Positions 1 through 7,069 of a stretch of DNA of 7,692 nt are shown here, in pieces. The notes below the pieces were generated by a model. That model had not been told where the DNA came from, made no database searches, and saw only the letters and a list, made by a program, of their open reading frames with translations. Each line of letters starts with the position of its first letter. Position 1 is the stretch's first letter. The DNA comes from an uncultured Bacteroidota bacterium (GTDB taxonomy: Bacteria; Bacteroidota; Bacteroidia; Chitinophagales; Chitinophagaceae): positions 1 through 7,692 of the forward strand of contig CAIZMD010000148.1 of assembly GCA_903933995.1 (NCBI GenBank). Reading direction: 5' to 3'. The position numbers and the translations under genes are program-made.

Positions 1-2975
1 GAGAATTGGCCTTTTGTGCCCATGCCATCATGGATCAGCAGATTTTTGAAATTGAAGATGCAACCAAAGATGATAGGTTTAAGCATAATGTTCTTGTAAC
101 AGGAAATCCCAATATTCGATTTTATGCTGGTTATCCTTTGGTAGACCCAGATGGTTTTGCATTGGGCACTTTATGTGTAATTGATGCCACTCCTAAAGCG
201 TTAAGCGAAAAACAAAAAAGAGGACTACAGTTATTAGGTGAAAATGTGGTGAAGTTAATTGTAGAACGCAAGCAAAAAGCTGAAATGGCCAATTTTGAAA
301 AGCTGTTTCATGTTGCTAAAGACCTTATCTGTATAGCAGGGTTAGACGGAATGTTTAAAAAAGTGAATCCATCCTTTTCTAGAATTTTTGGATGGGAAGA
401 ACAACAATTACTTTCAAAGTCTTTCTTTGATCTCATTCACCCGGAAGATGTGTTTTCTACACAGAAAGAAATAAAAAAATTAGCCAGTGGGGTAAGCACT
501 ATTAATTTTGTTCACCGGTTTAAAACGGTTAATGGAGAGTATAAAGTGCTGCAATGGGTTGCTACACCAGATCTTACTAGTGGCGACCTTTTTGCCATTG
601 CTAGGGATATTACCCATGAAAAACAGCAGGAAGCTGAATTAAGAATAAGTGAAAATAAGTTTCGTGCATTTTTTGATAATTCCCCAGTTGGAATTGCTAT
701 TAACAGACATTCAGACGGTAAATTCATAGACGGGAATGCTGCTCTTTACAAGATGGTGGGTTATACAGAGGCTGAATATAGGAATCTAAGCCATTGGGAT
801 GTTACTCCTGCTTCATTTGATGAACAAGAAGCATTTCATAGGGATTCATTAGAGAATCTTGGGAGATATGGTCCTTATGAGAAAATATATCTGCATAAAG
901 ATGGCCATCCTGTAAATGTGTTACTTAACGGGATTAAGTTCCAAAATTTAGAAGGGGAATACCAAGTTTATTCTGTTATTGAAGATATCACAGAAAACTG
1001 CCAGCAAAGAGAGGCGTTGAAACTGTCTAAAAAAGAAGCAGAAGAAGCCAATATAGCAAAGTCAGAATTCTTAGCAAATATGAGTCATGAAATTAGAACA
1101 CCATTAAATGGTGTAATAGGTTTCACGGATTTAATTCTTCGAACACAGTTAGACGAAACGCAAAAACAATACTTAGGAATTGTTCACCAATCAGCCAATG
1201 CACTATTAGGAATTATCAATGATATTTTAGACTTTTCTAAAATAGAAGCAGGGAAACTAGAGTTAGAGTATGAAAAATGTGATTTGTTTGAGCTAGCAAG
1301 TCAAGCAGTAGATATTATCAGTTTTCAGATAAAGAATAAAGACCTGGAAATGCTGTTAAATCTGTCACCCTCATTGCCCCAATGGGTATTTACAGATTCG
1401 GTTAGATTAAAACAAGTATTGTTTAATTTGTTGAGCAATGCAGCCAAGTTTACTGAAACTGGAGAAATTGAATTAAAAGTAACCTGTGCTGGAATTGATG
1501 AGAATGGGGAGGCAGAATTTCATTTTGAAGTTAGGGATACTGGTATTGGAATTAAACCCGAAAAATTAGAGAAGATTTTTGAAGCATTTTCTCAGGCTGA
1601 TAATTCTGTAACAAAGAAATACGGTGGTACCGGATTGGGGCTAACCATCAGTAATAAAATTCTAGGTTTGATGAACAGCCAACTTAAAGTGGAGAGCGAA
1701 TTGGGAAGGGGATCTCGTTTTTATTTTAGAATTAAATTGAAAACTGAGATGGCAGGCGATCTGCTCTTAAGAGAGTTAGGACTGATTAAAAAAGTATTGA
1801 TTGTAGATGATAATAAAAACAATAGGACTATTCTCAAAGAAATGCTTCATTTGAAAGGAATTCTTGTTAAAGAAGCAAGTAGCGGAATGGAAGCTATTCA
1901 AACACTATATTCGGGTGCGAAATTTGATGCTATTTTAATGGACTATCATATGCCTGAATTGGATGGGTTAGAAACCATTCAAAAAATAAATCTGGATCAT
2001 GGGCTTAAGGCTTCTCATATTCCAGTACTGTTGTTATCAAGTTCTGCAGATCAAGGATCTGTTATCAATTTAAGTAAAAATTTAGGAGTAAGTATTAGAC
2101 TGGTGAAACCTGTGAAGATGCAGGAATTATATCAGGCATTATCCATGATTACTAAAAAAGAGACAGTTGAAGTTGTAGAAGAAACTAAAACAATAGTTTT
2201 TCAAGAGTTCATGACCATTTTAATTGCGGAAGATGGAGAAATTAATATGTTATTAGCTAAAACTGTTGTAGAAAGGATAGCGCCAAATGCAACAATCATA
2301 GAAGCCATGAATGGTAATGAAGCGGTTGAGGTTTGTAAAAAAGCATTACCGGATTTTATACTCATGGACATTCAAATGCCCATACTGAATGGCTATGAAG
2401 CAACACAACAAATAAGACAATTGCCTGGAAGTGCAACAGTTCCAATCATTGCATTAACTGCGGGGATTGTTAAAGGGGAGAAGGAAAAGTGCGAAGCTGC
2501 AGGGATGAATGATTTTGTTTCTAAGCCATTTGTTGAAGAAACCTTGGTTTCTATTTTTAAGCGATGGTTAAAACCCATTAATGAGGTTTCTACCACCGTT
2601 ATAAATGAAAAAGAAGCTACACTTCACTTAGACTTAGAGCAGATCCGGAAATATATGGGAGCGGATGACATGTTGATTCAGCAATTTATAAGTTTAACAA
2701 TTGTTGAAATTAAAAAATCATTTGTTTCTATTGATCAGGCAATATTAGAATCAGATATTAAAGCAATTAAATCTGCTATTCATAAACTCAAAGGCACATC
2801 ATTAACTGCCAGTCTTTCAAAATTGAGTGCCATTGCCAGCAAATTCAATGAGTTGGAGATTTTTGATGCCGGCCAAGTTAGAATTTTATATCAAGAACTT
2901 GAAACGGAATCTGTCATTGTTATTGACTTATTGGAAAAACAGTTATCAAAATTTCAATCATTTACTCTAAGGTAG
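1..2975 (+). CDS. Hybrid sensor histidine kinase, GAF-PAS-PAS-HisKA-HATPase-REC-REC-HPt (5' partial)
   Basis: This is a cytoplasmic multistep phosphorelay kinase. The frame is open to the window edge, and the TTG at position 6 lies inside a GAF domain (FCAHAI, then RFYAGYPL and GTLCVID), so the true start is upstream. Residues are numbered from that TTG. The GAF remainder is about 1-88, PAS1 95-205, PAS2 213-332 and a short helical linker 333-353. The HisKA H-box is MSHEIRTPLNG with phospho-acceptor H361. The HATPase has an N-box at 474-482, a G1 box DTGIGI at 511 and a G2 box GGTGLGL at 540. REC1 (about 597-711) has D601/D602, D646, S678 and K701. REC2 (736-850) has E742/D743, D788, T818 and K840. 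The HPt domain has HKLKG with H926. All catalytic residues are present. No membrane segment and no DNA-binding output domain is seen, so the signal is probably cytoplasmic and the output passes to a separate regulator (inference). The ligand is unknown. The 3' end overlaps the convergent protease gene. Confidence 0.95.
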   Translation, partial: ELAFCAHAIMDQQIFEIEDATKDDRFKHNVLVTGNPNIRFYAGYPLVDPDGFALGTLCVIDATPKALSEKQKRGLQLLGENVVKLIVERKQKAEMANFEKLFHVAKDLICIAGLDGMFKKVNPSFSRIFGWEEQQLLSKSFFDLIHPEDVFSTQKEIKKLASGVSTINFVHRFKTVNGEYKVLQWVATPDLTSGDLFAIARDITHEKQQEAELRISENKFRAFFDNSPVGIAINRHSDGKFIDGNAALYKMVGYTEAEYRNLSHWDVTPASFDEQEAFHRDSLENLGRYGPYEKIYLHKDGHPVNVLLNGIKFQNLEGEYQVYSVIEDITENCQQREALKLSKKEAEEANIAKSEFLANMSHEIRTPLNGVIGFTDLILRTQLDETQKQYLGIVHQSANALLGIINDILDFSKIEAGKLELEYEKCDLFELASQAVDIISFQIKNKDLEMLLNLSPSLPQWVFTDSVRLKQVLFNLLSNAAKFTETGEIELKVTCAGIDENGEAEFHFEVRDTGIGIKPEKLEKIFEAFSQADNSVTKKYGGTGLGLTISNKILGLMNSQLKVESELGRGSRFYFRIKLKTEMAGDLLLRELGLIKKVLIVDDNKNNRTILKEMLHLKGILVKEASSGMEAIQTLYSGAKFDAILMDYHMPELDGLETIQKINLDHGLKASHIPVLLLSSSADQGSVINLSKNLGVSIRLVKPVKMQELYQALSMITKKETVEVVEETKTIVFQEFMTILIAEDGEINMLLAKTVVERIAPNATIIEAMNGNEAVEVCKKALPDFILMDIQMPILNGYEATQQIRQLPGSATVPIIALTAGIVKGEKEKCEAAGMNDFVSKPFVEETLVSIFKRWLKPINEVSTTVINEKEATLHLDLEQIRKYMGADDMLIQQFISLTIVEIKKSFVSIDQAILESDIKAIKSAIHKLKGTSLTASLSKLSAIASKFNELEIFDAGQVRILYQELETESVIVIDLLEKQLSKFQSFTLR

Positions 2976-4101
2976 ACCTTTGAATAGTTACTAAGGTTCC
3001 ATCTAGTTTTTCAATTTGTATACTTGTTTTTTTTGTATGATAAAATTCTAACAAAAATTGGCAATTGTCATTGAAGTCGGAAGCCTGTTTGCCATTAATT
3101 GATTTAATGGTTTCTCCTATTGACAGCTGTTTTGCTGAACTATTTTTATTAAGGTTGAGTGCGGTGACCAGTAATTTTCCTTCTTGGTATGATACTCTTG
3201 CATCAAGGGGCAAAGTCAAAGGTTCAGAATTGATCTTGGGTTCAATATAATATTTACCTGTGGTATGATTTAAGATCAATTCTTTTGTTTGGGTTGAGAA
3301 AAATTCTATTCCTATTTTGAAATCTGTTTTTTCATAAACAGTTGTATTAACAAGGTTGAAATCATATTGTCCCATTTTAATTTTGTCCAATTGTATAGTT
3401 TTTACAGTATCTGCTTTTCCCAGTCCAGTAACTGACATATTTGAATTTAAACTAAGTCCAGATTTTCCTGTTCCAAGTATTTGCTGATAAAGCTTGTTTA
3501 AATGTTCATTCTCTGATATGGTAATTGAACCTGTATAGCCAAGATCAATTAAACAATTGGGATAATTTATCCCATTTATGACTAAGCTGGTTTTAGGTCT
3601 ATGACTAGTATTTGATACAGGAATTTCAATATGGTAGTTATTGGTAGGGAATGGATTTTTAGAAACCAAGATTTGTTGTTTGTTGAAATCAATCTTCCAA
3701 TTTAGTCTGCCAATTACATCCATGCCTAAAAGATAGAATTTGTGACAGGTTAAGAGTTCCATGTCATAAATTGCCCCTTTAATGTTGTCAATGAGATGGC
3801 TTCCAATTTGCATCTTTTTAATAACCGTATTATTAATTTTTATTCTTTTCAAATTGGCATCTGTAATGGTTTGAGAGCCGTTTTTTACAATTAAACCAGT
3901 ACTTGATTGAATGGATGAGTTTGATAACCCTAAACTAGCTCCAGTATCAAAGGCAAAATCTACTTCAGTATCATTAATACTAGCTTTAAATACTAGTAAT
4001 TTATTGTCTAATGAAAATGATATAGTATCTATTTTGTTGATTTGTGTAAATGCTTTAAAACTGGAGAGCATTAAGAATAATACAATGATTGGTTTGATCA
4101 T
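2962..4101 (-). CDS. Secreted retropepsin-like aspartic protease with C-terminal PDZ domain
   Basis: This 379-residue protein is a probable exported aspartic endopeptidase of clan AA. Residues 1-19 form a signal peptide (a hydrophobic run ending before TQINK), so it should act in the periplasm or beyond. Two homologous halves are visible. The first has the active-site motif FDTGAS (D52-T53-G54), followed by the LLGMDVI element at 124-130 and a W-K-I-D-F strand. The second has IDLGYTGS (D186-L187-G188), followed by IGIEFFS at 263-269. The second motif is DLG rather than DTG or DSG. A PDZ-like domain fills about 303-379, with the carboxylate-binding region near LSIGETIKSINGK (326-338). Such single-chain proteases with PDZ domains are common in Bacteroidota; substrates are generally unknown. 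The ATG at 4101 is favoured because the signal peptide starts there. No Shine-Dalgarno is visible, as is usual for this phylum. A terminator about 70 bp upstream suggests it has its own promoter. Activity is inferred from motifs only. Confidence 0.88.
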   Translation of the reverse strand: MIKPIIVLFLMLSSFKAFTQINKIDTISFSLDNKLLVFKASINDTEVDFAFDTGASLGLSNSSIQSSTGLIVKNGSQTITDANLKRIKINNTVIKKMQIGSHLIDNIKGAIYDMELLTCHKFYLLGMDVIGRLNWKIDFNKQQILVSKNPFPTNNYHIEIPVSNTSHRPKTSLVINGINYPNCLIDLGYTGSITISENEHLNKLYQQILGTGKSGLSLNSNMSVTGLGKADTVKTIQLDKIKMGQYDFNLVNTTVYEKTDFKIGIEFFSTQTKELILNHTTGKYYIEPKINSEPLTLPLDARVSYQEGKLLVTALNLNKNSSAKQLSIGETIKSINGKQASDFNDNCQFLLEFYHTKKTSIQIEKLDGTLVTIQRSTLE

Positions 4102-4162
4102 TTATTTGGATTTGGAATGCAATAATAATTGAAATAAGTAGGAGCTGAGTACTTCTTAAATG

Positions 4163-4205
4163 GTTTTAAAAACAAAAGGTTGGAACTTTGGTTCCAACCT
4201 TTTGT
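4163..4205 (-). terminator. Intrinsic terminator after the DUF4136 lipoprotein gene
   Basis: A perfect 15-bp inverted repeat has arms at 4172-4186 (ACAAAAGGTTGGAAC) and 4191-4205 with a 4-nt loop. Read on the minus strand, the hairpin ends in CCTTTTGT and runs straight into a further T run (complement of the A run at 4167-4172), giving a near-continuous U tract. It starts 25 bp after the stop codon of the lipoprotein gene, the position expected for a rho-independent terminator. On the plus strand no T run follows the stem, so it should work mainly in the minus direction. Confidence 0.85.
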
Positions 4206-4229
4206 GATTTTCAATGATTTATTGAATAC

Positions 4230-4796
4230 TTATTTTTTGCTGTCTGGTGGAAAATTTGCCAAGATCTTTGTTACAGCAGCTTTGATAGCAGCATCTGGAT
4301 CTTTAGGAGCTTTGTCTATTTCTGCATTGCCAGTTCCTTGCCATATCATTTTCTGGGTTTTGTTGTCAACTATATCAATCACCAAAGATCCATCCTTATA
4401 GTTATAAGTACTTACAGTGGTTGAACCAACGCCCATTCCACCACCCCAATAACTATATGGTCTATATAATCCGCCATAGCCATAGTAATTAGTAGAAGAA
4501 GATACGGATTGTTTATCCTTTAAAACAGTAACTGCATTGATTACTAAGTCTGCATTACTTCCTGCTTCTTGAAATCCTTTGCTGGTTAATTCTGATTTAA
4601 TAGCATTTACAATTCTATCAGCATTTAATTGACTTACACTACCAGTAGTTTTCAAATTATAAACACTAAATGTTTTGTAATTACTAAAAACAGCATTTTT
4701 GTCGTAATCAGTTGAAACTTTTAAAGTTGGTCCGCAAGATGCAGCAAATAATATTACTGCCATGGCTAATGCGTACTTTTGAATCAGGGTTTTCAT
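4230..4796 (-). CDS. DUF4136 domain lipoprotein
   Basis: This 188-residue protein has a type II signal peptide ending in the lipobox AASC, with the lipidated cysteine at C21, followed by GPT. No acidic lipoprotein-export signal follows the cysteine, so a periplasm-facing lipoprotein is slightly more likely than a surface one (inference). The mature part matches DUF4136: a DYDKNAVFSNYKTF motif (30-43), a helix with NADRIVNAIKSEL (58-70), then ADLVINAVTVL, a Gly/Tyr-rich loop at 103-125, and a strand series ending in VIDIVDNKTQKMIWQGTG (139-156). The C-terminal helix IKAAVTKILANFPP (171-184) is also typical of the family. The molecular function of DUF4136 is unknown. The ATG at 4796 is chosen because it places the signal peptide correctly. 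The gene lies 71 bp downstream of the Asn-rich protein gene on the same strand and may be cotranscribed with it, and it is followed by a strong terminator. Confidence 0.9.
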   Translation of the reverse strand: MKTLIQKYALAMAVILFAASCGPTLKVSTDYDKNAVFSNYKTFSVYNLKTTGSVSQLNADRIVNAIKSELTSKGFQEAGSNADLVINAVTVLKDKQSVSSSTNYYGYGGLYRPYSYWGGGMGVGSTTVSTYNYKDGSLVIDIVDNKTQKMIWQGTGNAEIDKAPKDPDAAIKAAVTKILANFPPDSKK

Positions 4797-4850
4797 GTTG
4801 TTTTAATTTTTATAGTGGATATTTATTGTAAATAAAATTGAACAATCATT

Positions 4851-4858
4851 CAAATTTA
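4851..4858 (-). promoter_or_regulatory. Candidate -7 promoter element for the DUF4136 lipoprotein gene
   Basis: On the minus strand this reads TAAATTTG, matching the Bacteroidota primary sigma factor -7 consensus TAnnTTTG. It lies 54 bp before the lipoprotein start, in the short gap after the upstream gene. No clear TTTG -33 element is seen at the usual distance, and such AT-rich octamers arise easily by chance. The lipoprotein may therefore be transcribed separately, jointly with the upstream gene, or both. Confidence 0.3.
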
Positions 4859-4867
4859 AAACAAGTT

Positions 4868-5857
4868 TTATTTTGAGTCATCTTTTTCTACAGTAACTAC
4901 CTCATACATATCTTTTCCGTCTTTTTTAATAGGCTGATAATAGACTTCTCCTAGTTTCATGAAAATTTGATCTCCTACTTTTTCTTCTTTTGCACCTTCT
5001 GGTAAGTTTTCTACAATTGTTCCAGCTGTTGGAGGCACTACGGTATAACCTTTATCTGATTTTTCATAATAAGTTCCACCATAGTAATAGTTGTTTACTG
5101 TCTCATTTACTACTACTGTTTGGGTATTTGGTGGCAGGGTGGTAATAGTAGCCCCAACTGGCGCTTGTACTACGGTATAGCCCCCATTAGAAGCTACATA
5201 ATAGACACCTTGGTCATAATGATATTGTTGGTTTTCAATTGATATGATAATGGCTGTTGCCGCCATTGCAGTAATAAAAAATCCCCATGGATGCCAAACA
5301 GGTCCCCAATAGAATGGTCGATAAGGGTGATAGGAATAGCCAAAATGACAATAAAAATTCATGCCTCCATATCTATAGGGTGGACGGGTATATGGTCTAT
5401 AACTGCCCCTAGGATAACCGTTATTGATATGGGTACTGTTGTTTACATTAATATTGACATTGTTATTTTTGCTGTTGTCAATATTAACTTTATTACCAGT
5501 TTTGATATTGGTATTATTGCTATTATTTCCAGATCCAATATTGGTTTTTTTATTGCCAGAACCAATATTATTGGTCTTGTTTCCTACATTAGAAACTTTG
5601 TTTCCTTCTGTTTTAATGTTTCCAGAATTTATTCTATTAGCATTTCCATTATTAGATCCTCTAGCATTAGATGAGGGTAGGGATGCTTTATTGTTGTTGA
5701 TGGCTGGTTTGGATTTTTGCATTTGTGCTTTGTTTCCAGCTTTGGGTTGTCCTTTTCCCAATTGAGCCAACAAATTGCTGCTTGTCAAAGTGAAAAACAA
5801 TAAATAAACCACTAATTGGGTAGGTAGTTTGGTCCAAGTAAGAATGTAATTAAACAT
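4868..5857 (-). CDS. Secreted Asn-rich protein with Tyr-rich repeats (DUF6515-like)
   Basis: The frame is open from a GTG at 5902 (344 codons), with ATGs at 5881 and 5857. I chose 5857 (329 residues) because it puts a compact signal peptide first: a short polar stretch, the core LVVYLLFFTL, then LLAQ as cleavage site. No start has a Shine-Dalgarno. Positions here count from the GTG. After the signal peptide, 50-68 is basic and 69-161 is strongly Asn-rich with two IGSGN repeats. Residues 162-204 are rich in Tyr, Pro, Arg and Trp. A hydrophobic run at 207-222 (AMAATAIIISI) could be a membrane segment. The C-terminal part holds repeats of a G-x-YY...GYTVV...LP unit at 232-257 and 276-301, with a partial third at 319-336. 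That repeat resembles DUF6515, whose function is unknown. A role in the envelope is inference. The gene precedes the DUF4136 lipoprotein gene by 71 bp on the same strand. Confidence 0.82.
   Translation of the reverse strand: MFNYILTWTKLPTQLVVYLLFFTLTSSNLLAQLGKGQPKAGNKAQMQKSKPAINNNKASLPSSNARGSNNGNANRINSGNIKTEGNKVSNVGNKTNNIGSGNKKTNIGSGNNSNNTNIKTGNKVNIDNSKNNNVNINVNNSTHINNGYPRGSYRPYTRPPYRYGGMNFYCHFGYSYHPYRPFYWGPVWHPWGFFITAMAATAIIISIENQQYHYDQGVYYVASNGGYTVVQAPVGATITTLPPNTQTVVVNETVNNYYYGGTYYEKSDKGYTVVPPTAGTIVENLPEGAKEEKVGDQIFMKLGEVYYQPIKKDGKDMYEVVTVEKDDSK
5420..5698 (-). repeat. Low-complexity Asn-rich coding region with IGSGN repeats
   Basis: This stretch of the secreted protein encodes a segment dominated by Asn, with Gly, Ser, Lys, Ile and Val. 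It includes two copies of IGSGN, encoded at 5552-5566 and 5525-5539, spaced 27 nt apart and nearly identical at DNA level. The composition suggests a flexible extracytoplasmic linker. The runs of AAT and AAC codons also produce long spurious open frames on the opposite strand. Confidence 0.7.
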
Positions 5858-6089
5858 GTAAGTTGTTTTTGATGGTATCATATTCAATGATTTATTTGGC
5901 ACTTGAATGGAAAATAAAACTAATTGAGTTTTGAATTTCCTACAAATAAGGGCTGTTTTATATTTAAAAATACATCATATAAGTCAATTCGATATGGCTA
6001 TTTCCCGTATTTTTAGGCTTCAATTACTATTTTAGCTATCAATTAAGTAGAATCCTGATTGAGATCTTCAAATTTTACAAAAACTGGTT
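5858..6089. other. Divergent intergenic region
   Basis: This AT-rich gap separates the minus-strand Asn-rich protein gene from the plus-strand beta-barrel gene, so it should carry both promoters. I found no exact TAnnTTTG element for either gene and no strong inverted repeat. The part up to 5902 may be coding if an upstream start of the minus-strand gene is used. No small gene or RNA is supported. Confidence 0.5.
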
Positions 6090-6959
6090 ATGAGAAAAAT
6101 ATACATTCTTTTTGTGGTAATTTTTGCTTGCAATATAGCAAAAGGACAATCGGCTCCCCCTTCTGATAGTATCAAATGGAAAAATCAGAAACTGGCACCC
6201 TGGTTTGTTGAACGTTTTAGGCTTAGTGCAGGGTATATGAGTGCAGTGAATAATACTGATATAAAAATTGGTGCAACAATTGGTGGAGTAGGTACTGATA
6301 TTGATTTTGAGAAAGACTTGGGTTTTAATAAACAAATTGGAACCTTTATGGCCAATTTTCAATGGCGCATTTCTAGAAGATCAAGGTTTGATTTTAGCTA
6401 TTTGCAATTTAATAGGTCTTCCACTAAAACATTGGAAAGAACTATACAATTTGGAGATAACACTTATAATGTCTCTGCCAATGTAAGTAGCTTTTTCAAT
6501 ACTACAATTTATAGGGCTTCATGGGGATATGCAGTTTTGGCTAAACCCAAAGCAGAGTTGGGCTTTTTAATAGGAACCCATACCCTTCAAACAAATATCG
6601 GAATGGGAATCACCACAGGAGCAGGTTCCTTAACTTCTAATCAAAATTTCAATTTTACTGCTCCATTACCAGATTTGGGAGTTTGGGGCGGTGTTTCTTT
6701 GAGTAAACGTTTGGCTTTAAGTGGAGAGTTTAACTACTTGACCATCACCACAGGTGATGTTAGTGGAGAAATTGTTGGTTATAATGCGGTATTAATGTTT
6801 AAGGCCACCAAACATTTGGATCTTTCATTGGGTTATACTGGGTTTAATTTTAAGATTGACGCCAATGTCAACAGCAATAAAGCCCATGTAGGGTGGGGAT
6901 ATAATGGTCCCTCTATTACAGCTGGTTTTAGTTTTGGAAATAAAAAATGGGGGCACTAA
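6090..6959 (+). CDS. Outer-membrane beta-barrel protein of unknown function
   Basis: This 289-residue protein starts with a clear type I signal peptide (YILFVVIFACNIAKG, cleavage near residue 19-20). The rest shows the alternating polar and hydrophobic pattern of outer-membrane beta strands, for example FRLSAGYMSA (43-52), TFMANFQWRI (85-94), SRFDFSYLQFNRS (98-110), TIYRASWGYAVL (139-150), AELGFLIGTHTL (155-166), LALSGEFNYLTI (208-219) and LDLSLGYTGFNF (243-254). I count roughly eight to ten strands, fitting a small barrel rather than a large porin or TonB-dependent receptor. The motif TDIDFEKDLGF (69-79) is typical of a broad family of uncharacterised barrels. The last strand (ITAGFSF) is followed by a short polar tail, NKKWGH, so the terminal residue is not the classical Phe. 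The ATG is set by the signal peptide; an A-rich tract precedes it without a Shine-Dalgarno. A terminator follows directly, so it is likely monocistronic. Substrate or partner is unknown. Confidence 0.85.
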   Translation: MRKIYILFVVIFACNIAKGQSAPPSDSIKWKNQKLAPWFVERFRLSAGYMSAVNNTDIKIGATIGGVGTDIDFEKDLGFNKQIGTFMANFQWRISRRSRFDFSYLQFNRSSTKTLERTIQFGDNTYNVSANVSSFFNTTIYRASWGYAVLAKPKAELGFLIGTHTLQTNIGMGITTGAGSLTSNQNFNFTAPLPDLGVWGGVSLSKRLALSGEFNYLTITTGDVSGEIVGYNAVLMFKATKHLDLSLGYTGFNFKIDANVNSNKAHVGWGYNGPSITAGFSFGNKKWGH

Positions 6960-6963
6960 TCTC

Positions 6964-6996
6964 AATCGAAATCGATATAGTTGATTTTGATTTTTT
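6964..6996 (+). terminator. Intrinsic terminator after the beta-barrel gene
   Basis: An imperfect inverted repeat has arms at 6964-6975 (AATCGAAATCGA) and 6981-6992 (TTGATTTTGATT) with a 5-nt loop. It pairs over 12 positions if two G-U wobbles are allowed in RNA, and a run of six T at 6991-6996 follows. It begins 5 bp after the stop codon of the barrel gene. The stem is AT-rich and thus weaker than the terminator near 4172. Confidence 0.65.
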
Positions 6997-7033
6997 ATGT
7001 GCTATTAACAACCATAGATTCATGCATTCTGTT

Positions 7034-7041
7034 TAGGTTTG
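7034..7041 (+). promoter_or_regulatory. Candidate -7 promoter element for uxuA
   Basis: TAGGTTTG matches the Bacteroidota -7 consensus TAnnTTTG and lies 28 bp before the uxuA ATG, which would give a leader of about 20 nt. It sits downstream of the terminator of the preceding gene, where a promoter is needed. No clear -33 TTTG is seen at the usual distance upstream. Confidence 0.45.
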
Positions 7042-7069
7042 CAGCTTTCTGAACCTGAATTGTTAGTAC

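Noticed and set aside
6..8. TTG as the start codon of the sensor kinase
   Set aside because: The reading frame is open upstream, and the residues around this TTG are the middle of a conserved GAF motif, so the gene begins before the window.
2969..2980. Small palindrome AAGGTAGACCTT at the end of the sensor kinase gene, considered as a terminator
   Set aside because: The stem is only 5 bp with a 2-nt loop and no T run follows it.
4857..4870. Palindrome TAAAACAAGTTTTA at the stop codon of the Asn-rich protein gene
   Set aside because: The stem is 6 bp, almost all A-T, and the loop is 2 nt, too weak to call a terminator or operator.
5291..5765. Two long overlapping plus-strand open frames, one extremely rich in Leu and looking like a membrane protein
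   Set aside because: They lie opposite the Asn-rich coding region. Reverse complements of AAT and AAC give ATT and GTT, so the hydrophobic composition is an artefact of the real gene on the minus strand.
6075..6362. Minus-strand open frame of 95 codons over the beta-barrel gene
   Set aside because: It is antisense to a well-supported gene with a signal peptide and beta-strand pattern, and its product has no recognisable features.
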